Of a stretch of 64,000 nucleotides of DNA, positions 50,301-64,000 are shown one piece after another. The stretch is from Setaria digitata. Its lineage: Eukaryota; Nematoda; Chromadorea; Rhabditida; Setariidae. The stretch is from assembly GCA_003640385.1 (NCBI GenBank), contig RCAB01000199.1:42577-106576 (forward strand). The letters run 5' to 3'. The notes beneath the pieces were generated by a model that saw nothing but the letters and a program-made list of their open reading frames with translations, had not been told where the DNA came from and made no database searches. How positions within the stretch are numbered: position 1 is the stretch's first letter; every line of letters begins with the position of its first letter. A program made the translations under genes and the position numbers.

Positions 50301-53094
50301 TTTATGAATTTATAGTAAAAGAAAACAGAGGGGTCTTTATTATATATTAGTAATATTTACTATAACTCCCGCATATTTATATAAGTCTATGATCTGCTTC
50401 TCTACTTGAGTAGCTAAGGCTGAAGTGACAGAGAGAAGTCAAGAACCATTTCTTATTACTGCTGAAAGGTGACAAGAAATTTACCGTCACTAAAAATCTC
50501 TTTTAACTTTTAGTATATTGATAAAATCTTTTTTGATTGTATAATTTTTAGTCAGAACAGATTCTGTTTCATATCATCTACATGATTATCTTTATTGCAG
50601 TTATTGCAAACAGCACAGCCGAATAACAACACCAGTCCAGCTCTTGGTGCGCAACTGGCTGCACTTGCAACTCTTTTGCAGACGGCATCGCAACCCAACG
50701 TTTTAAGTTTACTTGGAAATGGTATCTTTTTATTTTTCATATTTTATATTTTCAATTTGCCTCTGTAAAGTTTGTCGATCATTAAAGTCGAGATGGAAGA
50801 AGTCAAAATCTTCATTGATAAGAAACATGCAAAAGGATAATTTCATCGAATTGAATTCGTCTGGTTTGGAATCTGGATCTGGATCTGGTGACAGGAATAA
50901 GTAAATAGTGATTGTGTTGTAGTATTATCTGGTCTGGGTCGTTTAACCGAGAATACAACAACATCGAATCAGACATCCGTAAAATCATCACCCTTTCCTC
51001 TTATCAGTCAGCAAACCCTGGCATCACTATCCTCTTCACCGGGCCTCTCAAATGCAGATTCATCAGGTACATCATCGTAAAAACAATGCATGGGCTCCCT
51101 CCTTGCTTTTTTTTTCCACTTTCTTTATGGTAAAGCATATTTAGTTTGAGCGGTTGAGTTTCCAACATATTATGGTTTTGCATAACCATTTTGCACTGCT
51201 AGCGAATAATTTCAATTTAAGTGCATGCACTATTTATTGTATTATAGGTATTAATTTTTACCATATTTCCATGACTCGAATTTCGTTACGTTTACTTATG
51301 CAAATGCATCGGATTTATAAAAGTACCAGTTCTGTCATTTTCTTAAGCGCTATCATTAATTTTATAATTTTGAATTTCACTTGCTTCTGCTTGCGTAGTA
51401 TTTCAGGCAGCAGGAGGCTTAAAATAAAATTTTTCTAGGATTTCATAGAAGTGTTTGATCCTAAATTTCTTAAAACATTCGTGTGTTCCATGAAATCTCT
51501 TCTCGCACTTTGTTATTTAACATTAATCGGTGATTTTATTAAACAAAATAGTTAAAAGGCTATCACGTCTTCTTTCAGTATTCCTTTGTATTGAAATATG
51601 GTAAAATTGGTTGGTGTGATTCTAACTTGCAGTACTCTTCTGTCGTTGTGGAACTGCTCTTTTTTTCTTTCATGCTTGTTGTTTTTCAATAGTTTGTCCG
51701 TTTGTCATTCATTATCTTTATAATATGATGCTTGACCGCACCTGAAATTTTTTGTGACGACAACAACAAATATTAGAAAAATGATGCATCACTTTTCTCA
51801 TGCTTTCAAAAAATAAATTCGAAACTGATTAGTCAATTCTTCCATTTTCAGCAGCACTTCAACAACAGCAGCATCAGCAATTGGCTGCACTTCAGCAACA
51901 GCAGAGATTACTTGAACTACTTACTCATCAACAGCTTACAAATACTCCGATATCTGCCCCCAGTGGTAAACTTTTATGCTGTAACTGTAGATAAGCCGTC
52001 AAGGTTGTATAGAATTTTTCTCTTACTCTTATTTCCAAAATATTCGAATTCTTTGAAAATTAGTGATTTTTTTTTTCTCAGGTTCATTTACCAGTGATAA
52101 TAAGATGAATGGCGCAACTGGGGGAAATAACCTCATTCAGCTGACTGGACAGAATACACCAAACAGCATTGATGCCTTGCAGCAGGCATATGCGGGATTA
52201 CAGCAGTTTACTGGTGAGCTCTTTTTCTTTTATGAGTTTGGTTCTTTGGAAAATAGGTTACTGCGGATATTGTTCACAACTACTTGACTTTCATAAACCA
52301 TTTTATCAGTGGGATAAACTCCCTTTGTATTTCCAGGCATAATTCTGTGCTTTTCCAAGTGAAGTGTGGAGTTTTCTTTTTTGTTCTATAATACACGTAG
52401 AAAATGTAATGAATAAATTGTCATGAAAAAAGTCTACAGTAGCTGTGTTTATTCATTCTTCCAGTTTGGGTCGGTTTCCTCTTTTAAACTTTGAAAAATA
52501 ATTAAGTTAACAACAGTAGTGGCGGAAGTTTTTATTTTCAGGTTTGTATCCACAATTGTCCACTAATAATTTGCTTACTACTAGTGGCACTCCAAATACA
52601 GGAATGAGTACAACAAGCGGTGGGCAGTCGAAAGGACCGGATGGGTGCAATCTATTCATTTATCATCTTCCGCAAGACTTTACCGATAACGATTTATACA
52701 CTACATTCTCACCCTTTGGAACAATTATTTCGGCAAAAGTTTTTATTGACAAACAGACTAACCTTAGCAAATGTTTCGGTAAGTTTCACTCCTAATATTA
52801 TTCCATCAACCAGGTTATTATTGCAAGGATAAGATAGAGGCAGGACAAATCCTTATCCTAATTCAGTAATTCAGCATGTCAGATCAAACATCCAGTTTCT
52901 TGAGGTTAGTATTTTCAGGTTTTGTAAGCTACGACAACGTCGTTTCAGCGCAGAATGCTATTTCTGCACTTAATGGATTCCAAATAGGTTCAAAACGATT
53001 GAAAGTGCAGCTGAAGCGTGGCAAGGATAGCAAACCTTATCCAAGTATGCCTGTGACTAGCAACAGTGGCAATACTAAGTCACTGTCAACTTAA
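47305..53094 (+). CDS. etr-1: CELF/Bruno-type RNA-binding protein (ETR-1)
   Basis: Twelve exons (47305-47388, 47557-47662, 47742-47873, 48162-48287, 49370-49449, 50064-50198, 50601-50721, 50923-51066, 51852-51965, 52082-52213, 52542-52778, 52919-53094) give 528 residues; all introns are GT-AG and in phase. CELF proteins bind GU-rich RNA and control alternative splicing and mRNA stability; C. elegans ETR-1 is needed in muscle. RRM1 starts at [16 protein letters not shown] with RNP1 RGCCFVTY; RRM2 at [16 protein letters not shown] with RNP1 RGCAFVTF, then the CELF signature [21 protein letters not shown]; a Gln/Thr/Ser-rich divergent linker (about 200 residues) with polyQ; RRM3 at [17 protein letters not shown] with [14 protein letters not shown] and [22 protein letters not shown]. 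The frame is also open upstream of the ATG to the acceptor at 47294 (codons for ASV), so a coding 5' exon further left is possible. CELF1/2 type is favoured over UNC-75. AATAAA at 53835-53840. Confidence 0.95.
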
Positions 53095-54632
53095 TTGTTG
53101 GATTCTTGAGAGAATCGCTCTATTCTTTCAGTGAAAATAATTATGATATGGTTTTCCTTATAGATTATGGGATCAATAATTAATGTAATTGCATTGAGTA
53201 GTTTCGTGGATTTAAGATTTAAGGGGAGCAAATTGCACTCGTAGTTTGCTTTACTTGATATTCCAAAATCAAGATTAATCAATATAGATAAGGCTCGTTA
53301 ATCAAAATCAGACGGTCAGTTAATATACTTATTTTTCTTTTGAAGTGGATCTTGTTACACTCATTCTTCATTTAATGTGTGCGTAGTTTACACCGTCCTA
53401 GTCCTCTCTTTTTTTTTTTCACTATAATAACCGTTAGTGACAATTGCATGTGCTGAAAGCCTTGCCATTGTTATCGTGCAACTTAAGTTCTGTCACTTCT
53501 ACTTAATTACTAATGAATGTATCAGATGCATTTTATAAATTCAGATTTATCGCTACAAACCTTGCCTCATTACGAAAATTAATTTGTGTACTAGTTTTGG
53601 TCTTGCCTGTTGTCGTCTGTTCTCATTTTTGAAATTGTCTTGCCAAGACTTCTGTGTTCCTGTTGCTTTGAGCATTTGCGCATTTTTTGTTTTTTATTAA
53701 TGTAGTTAAGCATCTTTTATCGAAGATTAATGTTTCATGAATGAAAGAGTACTAAGATTTGGTCTGTATGCCTTGTTCATAAGTACTTCTATGTTCATAA
53801 GTACTTCTGTGTTCAGTTGAATATCCTTCATTCAAATAAAAGAAAGCGGCTCAAGAAAAGTTGAAATCTTCATTTTGTACATGATAATCCATTCAGTATA
53901 GAAAGACTGGACTTTATATTGCGGTGTTTAATAGCTTATCTGACTTATACATATTTTTTCTATATTGAAAAAGTTGCCTCTCTCAAAAGTTATATAGCCA
54001 GTACTAAATTCCATAGGCTTTTCTATTTTATTACTTATCAGAACCAAAGAATATTGGCTTCTCAAGGTTAGCGATAAATTAGCAAAATTTGGCGTGATTG
54101 GTTTTCGAAACCCATTGAGTGCTACAAGAAAAAAGCTAAATGGAATATTAAATGGCTCAGTGCTTTCTTCGGCAAATCATTAAGTTTCTAAAACCTTCTG
54201 GAAGTGCACCGTGAAATGGCTTTAACTGAACTGAATTGAGGCTTGTTTTGTCTGATGATCATGTATGACCTCACAGATAACATTCAGAATCTGCCAATAA
54301 TAGTCTTGTTCAAGCAACATTGTACATTAACTTAATAAATTACGAAAGTAATTAAGGACATATGAGGGAAATATGATATGAATAGAAATTCCATAGGGAA
54401 GAAAGTGGTGTATAACATATTTGTTCCATTTGTTGAAGCGTGGTTCAATTAGTTTTGTGAATTTCTCCGAATGGACAGACAGTGAACCGATAAGATTCTG
54501 ATAGTTGCGGCATAAGACTTCAGAGATCGAGCCGGCCATATCATGAAGTAGAATTCAACCAATTATTTGATCTTATATTGTTAGTTATTTATTTTCCAAA
54601 ACTTCTGTCTTGAGTGGAAACTGCTTCACAGT
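53095..54632. other. Convergent 3' UTR region of CELF and the amino-acid transporter
   Basis: 1.5 kb with no coding exon. AATAAA at 53835-53840 would give the CELF mRNA a 3' UTR of about 750 bases. TTTATT at 54588-54593 reads as AATAAA on the - strand, about 40 bases past the transporter stop. A tandem 17-base duplication (TTCATAAGTACTTCT unit) sits near 53777-53814. Confidence 0.5.
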
Positions 54633-57600
54633 TTATGGTGGTATTGCAACGGTGGCCATACTTTCATATGTGGTACTTTTCGTCATCACACCAGAATCTG
54701 GCTGTGCTTCACGGCTATGCTTGATACCATATAAGCCATAGATAGCAAATCCTAAAAAAGTAAACGCTGAAAGAATAATATATTTTTCAATTATTCAGCA
54801 TTAATGAGATTGTATACTGTAGATGGAAAAAATCCTTTCCGACTGTTAATTCAGCTTCTGGTAGCATCAAAGCTCTGCTATCAAAAGAAATTTCACTGTC
54901 TCAGAAGTAAATGCAACATAAAATATGCTGAAATATGGAATTTACCTACGACTAGCCAAATGGCAAGCCGAATCCAGGTTACTGGAGCTAGATGAAACAT
55001 CAAAAAAATGTTAACAAGTACGCTTGCTGCTGGTATAAGAGGGACCAATGGTACCTGAAAAAGTGCATAAAATTAAATGAAAAATGAAAAAAAAAAAAAG
55101 CATTTTTAATGTCCACTATTGATGTAGTAAATAAATCAGAGTTGCATGTGAAAAAATTGTAATTGTTTTACCCTGGTGGTAAGTAAATAAACATTTACTA
55201 AGTATCAGTCAGTCTTCTTTTTTTTTTCCCCCCCCCCCCCCTCAAATAACATAAAATATTTTATTAATAATAAAAAGTAATAACCCTGAATGAAATATGC
55301 TCATTGTTTTGTTCATGTGCACAAATTAAAACAAATGCACATGCAGCAATGAATCCAAATATGAATATAAATATCCAGCCAAATATTGTATGCGTAAATG
55401 TTGTTGCAAAAATGATACTTAAGCCAGCATCAGCGAATATCATCGTGAAAACACACCATAATACAAGCCTACCTGGTTCCAAAATATTAAGCCGACTATA
55501 TCCTGGCATCCAGGATTTCAATCGACCTCCTAAAATTACAATTACAGTAATTATTTTTCTTCCTTCCTCATCCATAAACAGTTCATTGATCATACTTAAT
55601 GACTACTTGTCATCTCCTTCTAGCAAGAGGTAATATGTATGTAATTAAATGTTCTACAATTCCCTAATAATTCTAACAAAAATTCATAAATAATTGCTTT
55701 TTTCTTTTTTCCTTTTTTTTTTTTCCGTCTACCACTTTAAGATAAATGGATTATTTAGAACTCGGAACTGTTTCATACCATTGCCTTCGACGAAATTATC
55801 TTCACTAGAAGTTGGACGATATCGAAGGACGATAACACAAGCGGAAACAATTGTGTAAGCTAGAAGTGTACCGATGGAGAGAAATTCTACCAATGTTTCA
55901 ATATCAAATAGAAATGCTATTACCGATGTAATAGCACCGAAAACAATTACAGCATTCAATGGTACCTATAAAAAATGCTCAAATTTGACGATAATTATTT
56001 AGAAAATTAAAACTTGAACATATACTTCGGGAAAGTTTCATTCAAATTCATTTGAATAAAAAAGAAAAGATTTTCACACTCAAAGCTGTATTTCATAAAA
56101 TAAAATTTTACTATCTCATAATAATCCTTCAACTTTTCATTTTTTTTTTTTTACCTATAAATTTCTTTTTATTCAAATCTATGATAACATTTTAAGCATG
56201 TAATTATTTTTCATTTCTCTAAATGATCATAAAATTCGTTCGGAATTTCACAAATAACTTTACTCTTACTTTTAATTCATATTTCAAAGAATGATTTTAC
56301 GGCATTTACCTGAGTTTTATCACTAACTTGTCCAAAAGTCTTAAATATCAATCCATCTTCAGCCATCGCATAAACACATCGTGGAAGCGCGAACATAGAT
56401 CCAATCTGAAACATTTCAATTTATATAGCATAGTGATTAATTACTGAAAATACAAAAGTTGATTTATTAAAAAAAAAAAGAAAAAAAAAACTATATTTTA
56501 ATTAATTATACTCTTTTCTTGCATAACTTATCATGATTTCAAAGAAAAAAAAAAGAAAGGAAGAAAGAAATAAATGAAAATAAAGGTGAATTACTCCGTC
56601 CCAAATTATCTTTCCCTCTTTCTTTCCAACTGATAGCAGCTGATTACAGCTGTTGTAACAAGAACTAACCAGGCTTGTTGTCATGCCTGACATTGCCCCA
56701 ATTGAAACAATATACTTCGCCCACATTGCATGACGACTTGCAAATGCGTCCGAAAACGCTGCCGTAGGATTTACCTAGCAAATTTAATAAATAGAAAGTG
56801 ATGAGAAATATTAATTAATTCTTATTTTTTTTTTTTTTTTTTTTAGATAAAATCCAAATATAATTAGCATTCTCCTTCATTGATATGCAAAAATTACGAC
56901 AATTTCCAGGTGCGCATTAAATTAAAATGGAATTGAAAAAAAAAATTAAAAATGTAAATTTTAAAAATCAAAAGCTATGTTGTATATAATAATTACCTCC
57001 CAGAATGGGACCATCAAAGTTAATGCCGAAGCCATAAGAATATATGCTACTGTTACGATAGACATTGAGATAAATGTTGCCAAAGGTATTGTTCGAGATG
57101 GATCTACAAAATTGCACCATATGAAGAATGTTTCTTTTTGAAATTTAAAATGAAATTGGAGATTTACAAATGTAAAGCATAATGAATTGAAGAAAAAGCA
57201 TTCCTCATAACTAATATTAATAATAGTACTGAATGATAATTTTTACCAGATGCTTCCTCTCCGGCAGTTGCCAAACCATCAAAACCAATGTAAGCGAAAA
57301 AACAACTCGCTGCTCCGGCAAATGTACCACCGATTCCGTAAGGAAAAAAAGACGATCTACCGGTACCAGGATCAGAAATGGACCAAAGTGACAGATCTGC
57401 GAACGTAAAGCCATATGAAACCACAAATGCTATAACCTGAAATACAATTTCTTCATTATACTGAATGATAAAAAGAGCAAAAAAAAAAAAATGATTTAAA
57501 TTGCTTGTTAAGACTCACCAGCATATTCATTACTGTGAATAAAGAATTAAAATAGGTTGAGGTTTTCGAGCCAAGACCAGTAAATATTGCAACCGCTACC

Positions 57601-59977
57601 ACTGCCAAAAATGCTATAAAATCTGGTGAATCGGCAAAAAATGATTCCTAAATTGGTAAGTTTTAGTAGAATGGATATCTTGCAATGATATTTTACACAG
57701 TGCATTTCCCATTTAATTCTATGTAGGGATTTATTATCGAAGGAAAATGGTCTGTTTCTCTCCTGTATTATTATTATTTTCATTTCATTAAATAGTTTCT
57801 CCATATTATTATTATTCTTTCAATTAAAATAGTTTTTAACTAAATGGATAAGATAATTCTAGCATGTTTTGCCTGTTTGATATTTTATTTTGCATAAGCA
57901 AAATAAAATCTAAACTGCAATTTATGCTAGTACCATTTATCTCATGTGTTTTTATAAAAAAAAATTTTTTCGTACTATGATAGATAAAGCTATAATATTA
58001 ATTATACTCTAATATTGATATAATATGAAATAACTTTCTCCTTTAAATATAAATCACCAATTATGGTATAAACACATACTAAATTCTAAGTACTTAGTAA
58101 GTTTCAAATCTCCAAATTTCTTCTTCTTCTTTTATTGCAAAATTTGAATTTAATAATAAAAAAAAAACATACGTCAAAGTGTCCAAATGTAACGATTGTT
58201 GAATTTTTGAGTGAATCACCAAACAGTGACATCAAATAACCGGACCATGATCGAGCAACTGCTAAAAAAAATTGAAAATAATAAAAGTTGCAGAATTTTT
58301 TTTTTTTTTTTTAAAAAGAAAACTGAAAAGAGTAATAAGTGAGTTTGTTTAACCTGCAGCTCCAAGCATATGCTCAAGAATAATATTCCATCCAACGATA
58401 AATGCCCATAATTCACCGACACCAATGTATACGTATGTATAAGCACTTCCAGCTTTTGGATATCTGATAAAACGTTCACTTTCAAACTATCACTTTATAA
58501 AATTACTAAAAATAAAAATGAATATAGTGAAAGGAAAAGAGAAGGACATTTTTTAAAACAGAAAAAAAAAAAATAAACATCCTCTTTTAAAACAAAATCA
58601 CAAAAACATCGGTTAATTATTAGATTAAAATTAAAATTAAAGCTATCAAGATGTAATACAGGGATAATATGATAGTACACGGTACAGAGATATATGGTAC
58701 GATTGAAGAAGCTATCATAACGTAAATTAAAAACTGAATGCTACTGAAGAAGAGAAATAATTTGCGCAAGAAGTCACATGATAACAGCGAAGCAGCGTGA
58801 ACTTTTCAAATATTTAAATCGATATTTAAATTGAAATACTTGAATCAATTTTAATTCAGTGATTAAATTCAATCTAACCTTCCGCCAAATTCTGCATAAC
58901 ATAATGCAGAAAGAAGCGATGCAAGTCCAGCTAATGCGAACGATATAACAATTGATGGTCCTGCAACATTGCGCACCACAGAACCTAAAACATATAACAC
59001 ATAATCGTCACAATTCTTTTTTAATTAATTAATTAATTTGAATTATGCTTTTGTTAAATTTTAATCCACAAGGTATCATGAATAATAGTGTAAGATGAAA
59101 CCAGTCCTATCTTACAATTATAATACGTGAAAGTGTTATCAGTTAACATGAGAATGATTGCTATCAATAACAGTATGATAATGATTCTTTCTGTAGTATA
59201 GCACTGAATTTTATCAGTTGTAAATGTGTAATAGCTATTATCCGTTCTAACATACATTCTAATGGTTATTTTCCTATAATGATTATTACCTAGTATGATG
59301 ATTGCTTTTATTATAAAAGATAAAGAGGCCTTTTCAAATCTAATCATTAAAAAGACTGCTCGAATATTTAATTTCTCACATAGCAAGAAACAATCCCAAA
59401 CTGTGTCTATTTTTAAATTTAATTTAAACTATGCTACGCGCGTGATTCGCTGTTTAAGTTATTCCTTAAGTTATATAATTTTTGTTTGATTCAAAATGAA
59501 AGATAGTATAAAATCGTAAGAGTATGAAAAAAGAAATCAAAAAAAGAAAAAAAGAATGAATGAATGAATGATTGGAAAATAATATTGGAAAAAAAATTTT
59601 TGTGGATAAAATTTGTAAAGAGTGACATTTGAAAATTTTTTAAATTCAATAGTATATATATAAAAAAAAATAACAACAATTATGTTCAATATTTTTTTTT
59701 TGTTTTTATTTTTTTAATTATATTTCTATTAAAATTTCATGAGAATTTTTCATTCATTGGAATTATATAGCTTCACAAAGGAAAATGTACAGAAAGTATG
59801 AAGAAAAATAAAAATTTAAGAAGATTACTTACCAGTTAAAACGTATATGCCAGCACCAACCATATGGCCAACACCGAGAAGAGTAATATCAGTTATAGTA
59901 AGACAACGTTTCAGCCTCGTTTCCAAAGTGTTTGAAACGGTTTTTAAACGGAAGAAACTTTCTCGAAGTGGGACCAT
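54633..59977 (-). CDS. CAT-type (SLC7) cationic amino-acid transporter
   Basis: Thirteen exons (59977-59833, 58984-58879, 58463-58354, 58261-58173, 57647-57519, 57436-57247, 57103-56997, 56774-56670, 56405-56310, 55965-55779, 55529-55285, 55054-54946, 54751-54633) give 578 residues; all introns are GT-AG and in phase. The protein is a multi-pass membrane permease of the APC superfamily. Seen: [26 protein letters not shown], the substrate-site glycine motif of helix 1; then [41 protein letters not shown], a possible N-glycosylation site in an outer loop; [43 protein letters not shown]; and [19 protein letters not shown]. These match CAT1-4 (SLC7A1-4) rather than the light-chain LAT group, which is shorter. 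It would import arginine and lysine or related substrates at the plasma membrane. Which CAT orthologue it is cannot be told from sequence alone. Confidence 0.94.
55228..55241. repeat. 14-base C run in a transporter intron
   Basis: A poly-C run directly after a T-tract, in the intron between the two penultimate transporter exons. Long C runs are rare in such AT-rich DNA. Confidence 0.85.
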
Positions 59978-62477
59978 TGTTTTATGTGTGACGGAACTTT
60001 GCTAGTGATATTAACAAGGATGATAAAATACAGAAACTTGCAAAAGCATATCAGTGAATATAGCTGAAATAAAATAATGCATAGAACCAATAGTCTTACT
60101 GAAATGTCAACAATACATAAGTATACAGCCGCGTAAAGTATTCTGTACTCGAGATTTCGAGATCAAGATGGAGTACACAAAGTATGGGCAAGTAAAATGT
60201 AAACAAGTATGAGTCTAAACTTAAATTGCTAGACTAGATTCAACGAGAAGTCATTATATTACTTATGCAGTCAAATAGATAATAAATATGTTAGATTTAA
60301 ATGATGTTTATTTTAGTTTTAATGCACATTTATATTTCAGTGTTTATTTAGGCCAAATTTAATGCGTAAACGGTCTATTTAAATTAGACGAATAAATGAG
60401 TTGTGTCTTGGAAAAGTGACAATTGCAAACTTTTACAAAAAAAAAAGAAAAAAAGAAAAGAAGAAACAGTCAAGTAAATAAACAAACAAATCCGTCAATG
60501 TTTGTTTATACGGCTCATTTTGATTTGATTTAATGCTTTTTTTTTTTAAAAAAATTTTTAATCCCTTATAACTCAATTAGAAATAAAAGTCTCATTTTAT
60601 ATCCTTTAGAATTTTCAAAAGTATATAGTTTTCACTCTCTGTTACTTAATTCTTATGACAGAATATCGATTAAATGATACGTGATAATTAGAGAAAATGA
60701 CTGGAAATTCAACATGACAAATTAATGGATTGAAAGAGGAAAAATCATTAAAATAGATATTTATTTTTCAAAATGAAAGATTTAACTGTTCGATAAAAAA
60801 GAGAGAGAAAAAAAAAAGCTAGCAATCAATCGATACCACAAATAATATACTGATATGATATAAAACACTGAGAAAATGCAATCTTGTGTAACGGTTACTG
60901 ATATCAATGACTTTGCTATTTGAGTGGTCATTTATCTTAGTACATATCCATGTGAAACAACTGACCAATAGATGGAATGTCCATCTTCCTTTATCTCTAT
61001 TTTAACAGGTATCCACATAGGATCTGATACAATAATGTCCATCTCCTCCTCATCATCGACCAAATTTTTGTCTTGAATCTACCTGTTAATATATACATTA
61101 TCAAATTCTGAACAATAAAATACAGTTGCGTTAAATAGAATCTAATCGAAAGTTATGGCTCGGATTTTCATCTTTTTTTGTGATATCTAAATGACAACAT
61201 TTTGCAACGGATTTTGTTCACTTCCTATTTATTATATGAAATTAGGATCATATCAAATATTTGTGTAATTAGCATCTAATTATACAGTTTTAAACGAGAC
61301 CTTTCGAAAAACAACCAGCAAGGAGAAAAAGAGAGATAAGGAGAGAAATGATTGCTGAAAGCCTATGGAACATTATTAAAAGCCTTAGGCTAATAACGAA
61401 CAAAGGCCTATTTTCAGTAGCAGGGCAGACGGAATGCGGTTTAACATCGATCAAGCGCAGAATCGATCGTGTCCTCTGTCACCTGTCCCCTGTCATCGTT
61501 GAAAAAGACTACTACCAGTCACATATACGAGATGGAGAAAATTTTAGAGTAGGTAGAAAAAGGAAGTGAGAGGAATGGATATTGATGAGGAAGAGACTTT
61601 GGGTTCACTAATGGAGAGGAAAGTATCACTGATATCTATCTCACCATCGTATATTTATGTGCATAGAAACTAATTAATAATTTATACATTAATATACTTG
61701 AAATTTATAACAAAATGTATATCGATGTACTTAGAAAGCAATAACTACTCAGAAGTTTAATGCCAATATAGCTAGAAACTGATAACTTATCATTTACACC
61801 TCTTTTCACTGATTTTATACTGAGTGTCCGAGCTCTTTATCTTTNCTCTTTCCAACAATCATATATGTTAACAATAAGATACGCATAATTCAATTATCTA
61901 CTAATACTTACTTCATAGACTATTAATATCAAAAAAAAAAATTGAAATAAATAGAAAAATGGTTCATAATTAATCTCGACGAATTCATTCAATCTCATCA
62001 AAAATAATACAAAAATGATATCCAAGGCTAAAATGAAATTCGTTCGAAGAGAGCAGCTATTTTTGCTAACAAATGAGAAGAAAATATGATCAAATTAAAA
62101 TGACTATTTCTTAAAAGGCATGATTAGTACAGTAGAGGTGCAGGAAAACGATTATTTATCAAATTATTTGCCATAACACTGAAAATTCAATTTATTTTTC
62201 TTATTGCTGTTTTATTAAGTCAAATTTTTGAAATAATTTATAATGAGAATATCCTAGGATGAATAGGGTAAGAAAATCTACAAGACATTTTATATTTGCT
62301 ACCGTTCAGGTGAACTCAAAAAGTTGCAATGCTTATAAAAATTTGCATAGTTTGCGATACAATATATCTAGCGTATTTTTAGTGCTACTTCAACAAACAG
62401 CTCATATCTGATCACTGAGCCTATCTATATTGTGAAATTTTATCTCAAATACGACTAACGCTTTAGTTTCTAGAAAA

Positions 62478-62859
<382 letters not shown>

Positions 62860-63055
62860 AAAAAGTAAGAATATACGAGAAGATATGAAAGGAGAAAATT
62901 GTTTCTCGCTTTGAACAGAAAAGTTCTTATGCAAATTACACCAATATGTACTATAATATGATTTAACCCTGTTAACCGTCTACACAACCAATAGTTGTTG
63001 AAAAAAAAAAAAATAAATAAATAAAAAAAAAATATTCGAGAAGAATAAGGTCGAG

Positions 63056-63234
63056 AAAATTCTTATGTAAATTGCACCAATATGTAAGACAGACAATATG
63101 ATGCAGATATATCAAGCTTCTGCTCGACCAATAGTTGCTATTTANAAAATTCTTATGCAAATTGCACCAATATGTAAGACAGACAATATGATGCAGATAT
63201 ATCAAGCTTCTGCTCGACCAATAGTTGCTATTTA
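63056..63234. repeat. Direct duplication around a single N (assembly gap)
   Basis: The 89 bases at 63056-63144 reappear at 63146-63234 with one difference (TATGTAAAT versus TATGCAAAT), separated by N at 63145. As at 17115 and 21245, this looks like two overlapping contig ends. A third, partial and diverged copy of the same start lies near 62923-62949. Confidence 0.85.
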
Positions 63235-64000
63235 AGGGCTGCATTTTCAGCAATATCCATATCATACAAGAACATTTGGAGCACTTCGAGAACGGGTAAA
63301 TATGTGGACTTTTATTCTACGAGAGGTTTCCGTCCTCTCTGAGCTAGCCTTAGGACACGTGCGTTACGTTTTGACAGATGTACGCTCCAGTGAAATTCCC
63401 CGCCTGACACTGTCTTCGGTGCAAGTCGTTAGACCATCGAGTGGTTTAACTTAAATCAAAAATTTCGAAACATACAATGTATTTCAATTCTCGTTTTACC
63501 GAATAAGTAATGAATCGATGAAAGTAGTGGCATTTCAATGATGGTATTTTTTAGGAATTTAAAAAAACCTCTCAAGATGATTCAGTGTTTAAGTGTTTAC
63601 GTCATGAGATGCGTAATTACTGTGCGTGATATTTTGCAACAATTAGATAGTTGATCACATTACAAGAAAAAATTTTTTAAAGAAAATTTGGCGATGGTAC
63701 TCTCTTTCGGCGAATCAGGTGATATACTTCTGTAATCACGAGAAGAAATCAGGTAATTCATTTTTTTTTTCTTTTTTCATTTCTTTTTTTTGTTTTATGA
63801 TTTTAGAGTAAGCTTTTGCGCGTTGAAATATGCACTGTTATTTAGGCTATGATTCTTATTTCTTTCTTTTTTGTTAATTTAATTTTAGTATGCAAATTAA
63901 ATGTATAATTAATTGATAATTCTGAGAGCTATGGCTATTGTCCTTTGGTTGATTCGAATACAAATGTGCAATCAGTTTATAATTTTAATCATTTTTGGTG

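Noticed and set aside
63412..63450. Possible tRNA-like or spliced-leader-like sequence
   Set aside because: No cloverleaf arms or GTTCGAATC T-loop could be found, and the 22-base nematode spliced leader is not present.

Overview
The window is nuclear genomic DNA of a nematode, most likely a clade III (filarial-type) parasitic worm. The DNA is very AT-rich, with long T and A tracts. The genes are cut into short exons by introns of about 80 to 1,100 bases, longer than is usual in Caenorhabditis. Splice acceptors are mostly TTTCAG-like, and several start codons lie just after acceptor-like sites that fit spliced-leader addition. The products match worm orthologue families (CNT-1, copine CPNA-1 type, VHA-9, PRX-5, CLPP-1, ETR-1). 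The species cannot be fixed from this sequence alone. Exon structures below were built by hand, and frame was checked across every junction.

Layout, left to right. The 3' half of an ELP5 (Elongator subunit) gene, + strand, 1-1457. A complete ACAP/CNT-1 gene with BAR, PH, ArfGAP and ankyrin domains, +, 3140-8661. A membrane-anchored copine gene of the CPNA-1 type, -, 10003-15700. An RNF11-like RING-H2 gene, -, 18637-20059. A TBC1D15/17-type Rab GTPase-activating protein, +, about 21597 or 22158 to 25869. Mitochondrial ClpP protease, -, 30311-32004. V-ATPase subunit F (VHA-9), -, 33370-34203. The PEX5 peroxisomal import receptor, +, 35212-39260, followed after 134 bases by an intronless gene for a predicted secreted protein, +, 39395-40711, probably in one operon. 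A CELF/ETR-1 RNA-binding protein with three RRMs, +, 47305-53094. A 13-exon CAT-type (SLC7) amino-acid transporter, -, 54633-59977. The right end holds microsatellite and intergenic DNA and perhaps the 5' end of another gene.

These are mainly housekeeping and muscle genes: tRNA modification, membrane traffic, proton pumping, organelle protein handling, splicing control and amino-acid uptake. They are not one pathway. No transposon, virus, CRISPR array, rRNA or tRNA was recognised. The most notable points are five introns whose reading frame requires or favours a GC rather than GT donor, the two-gene PEX5 operon with its unrecognised secreted partner, a perfect 32-base inverted repeat, and three single-N gaps flanked by near-identical copies that look like unmerged assembly overlaps.
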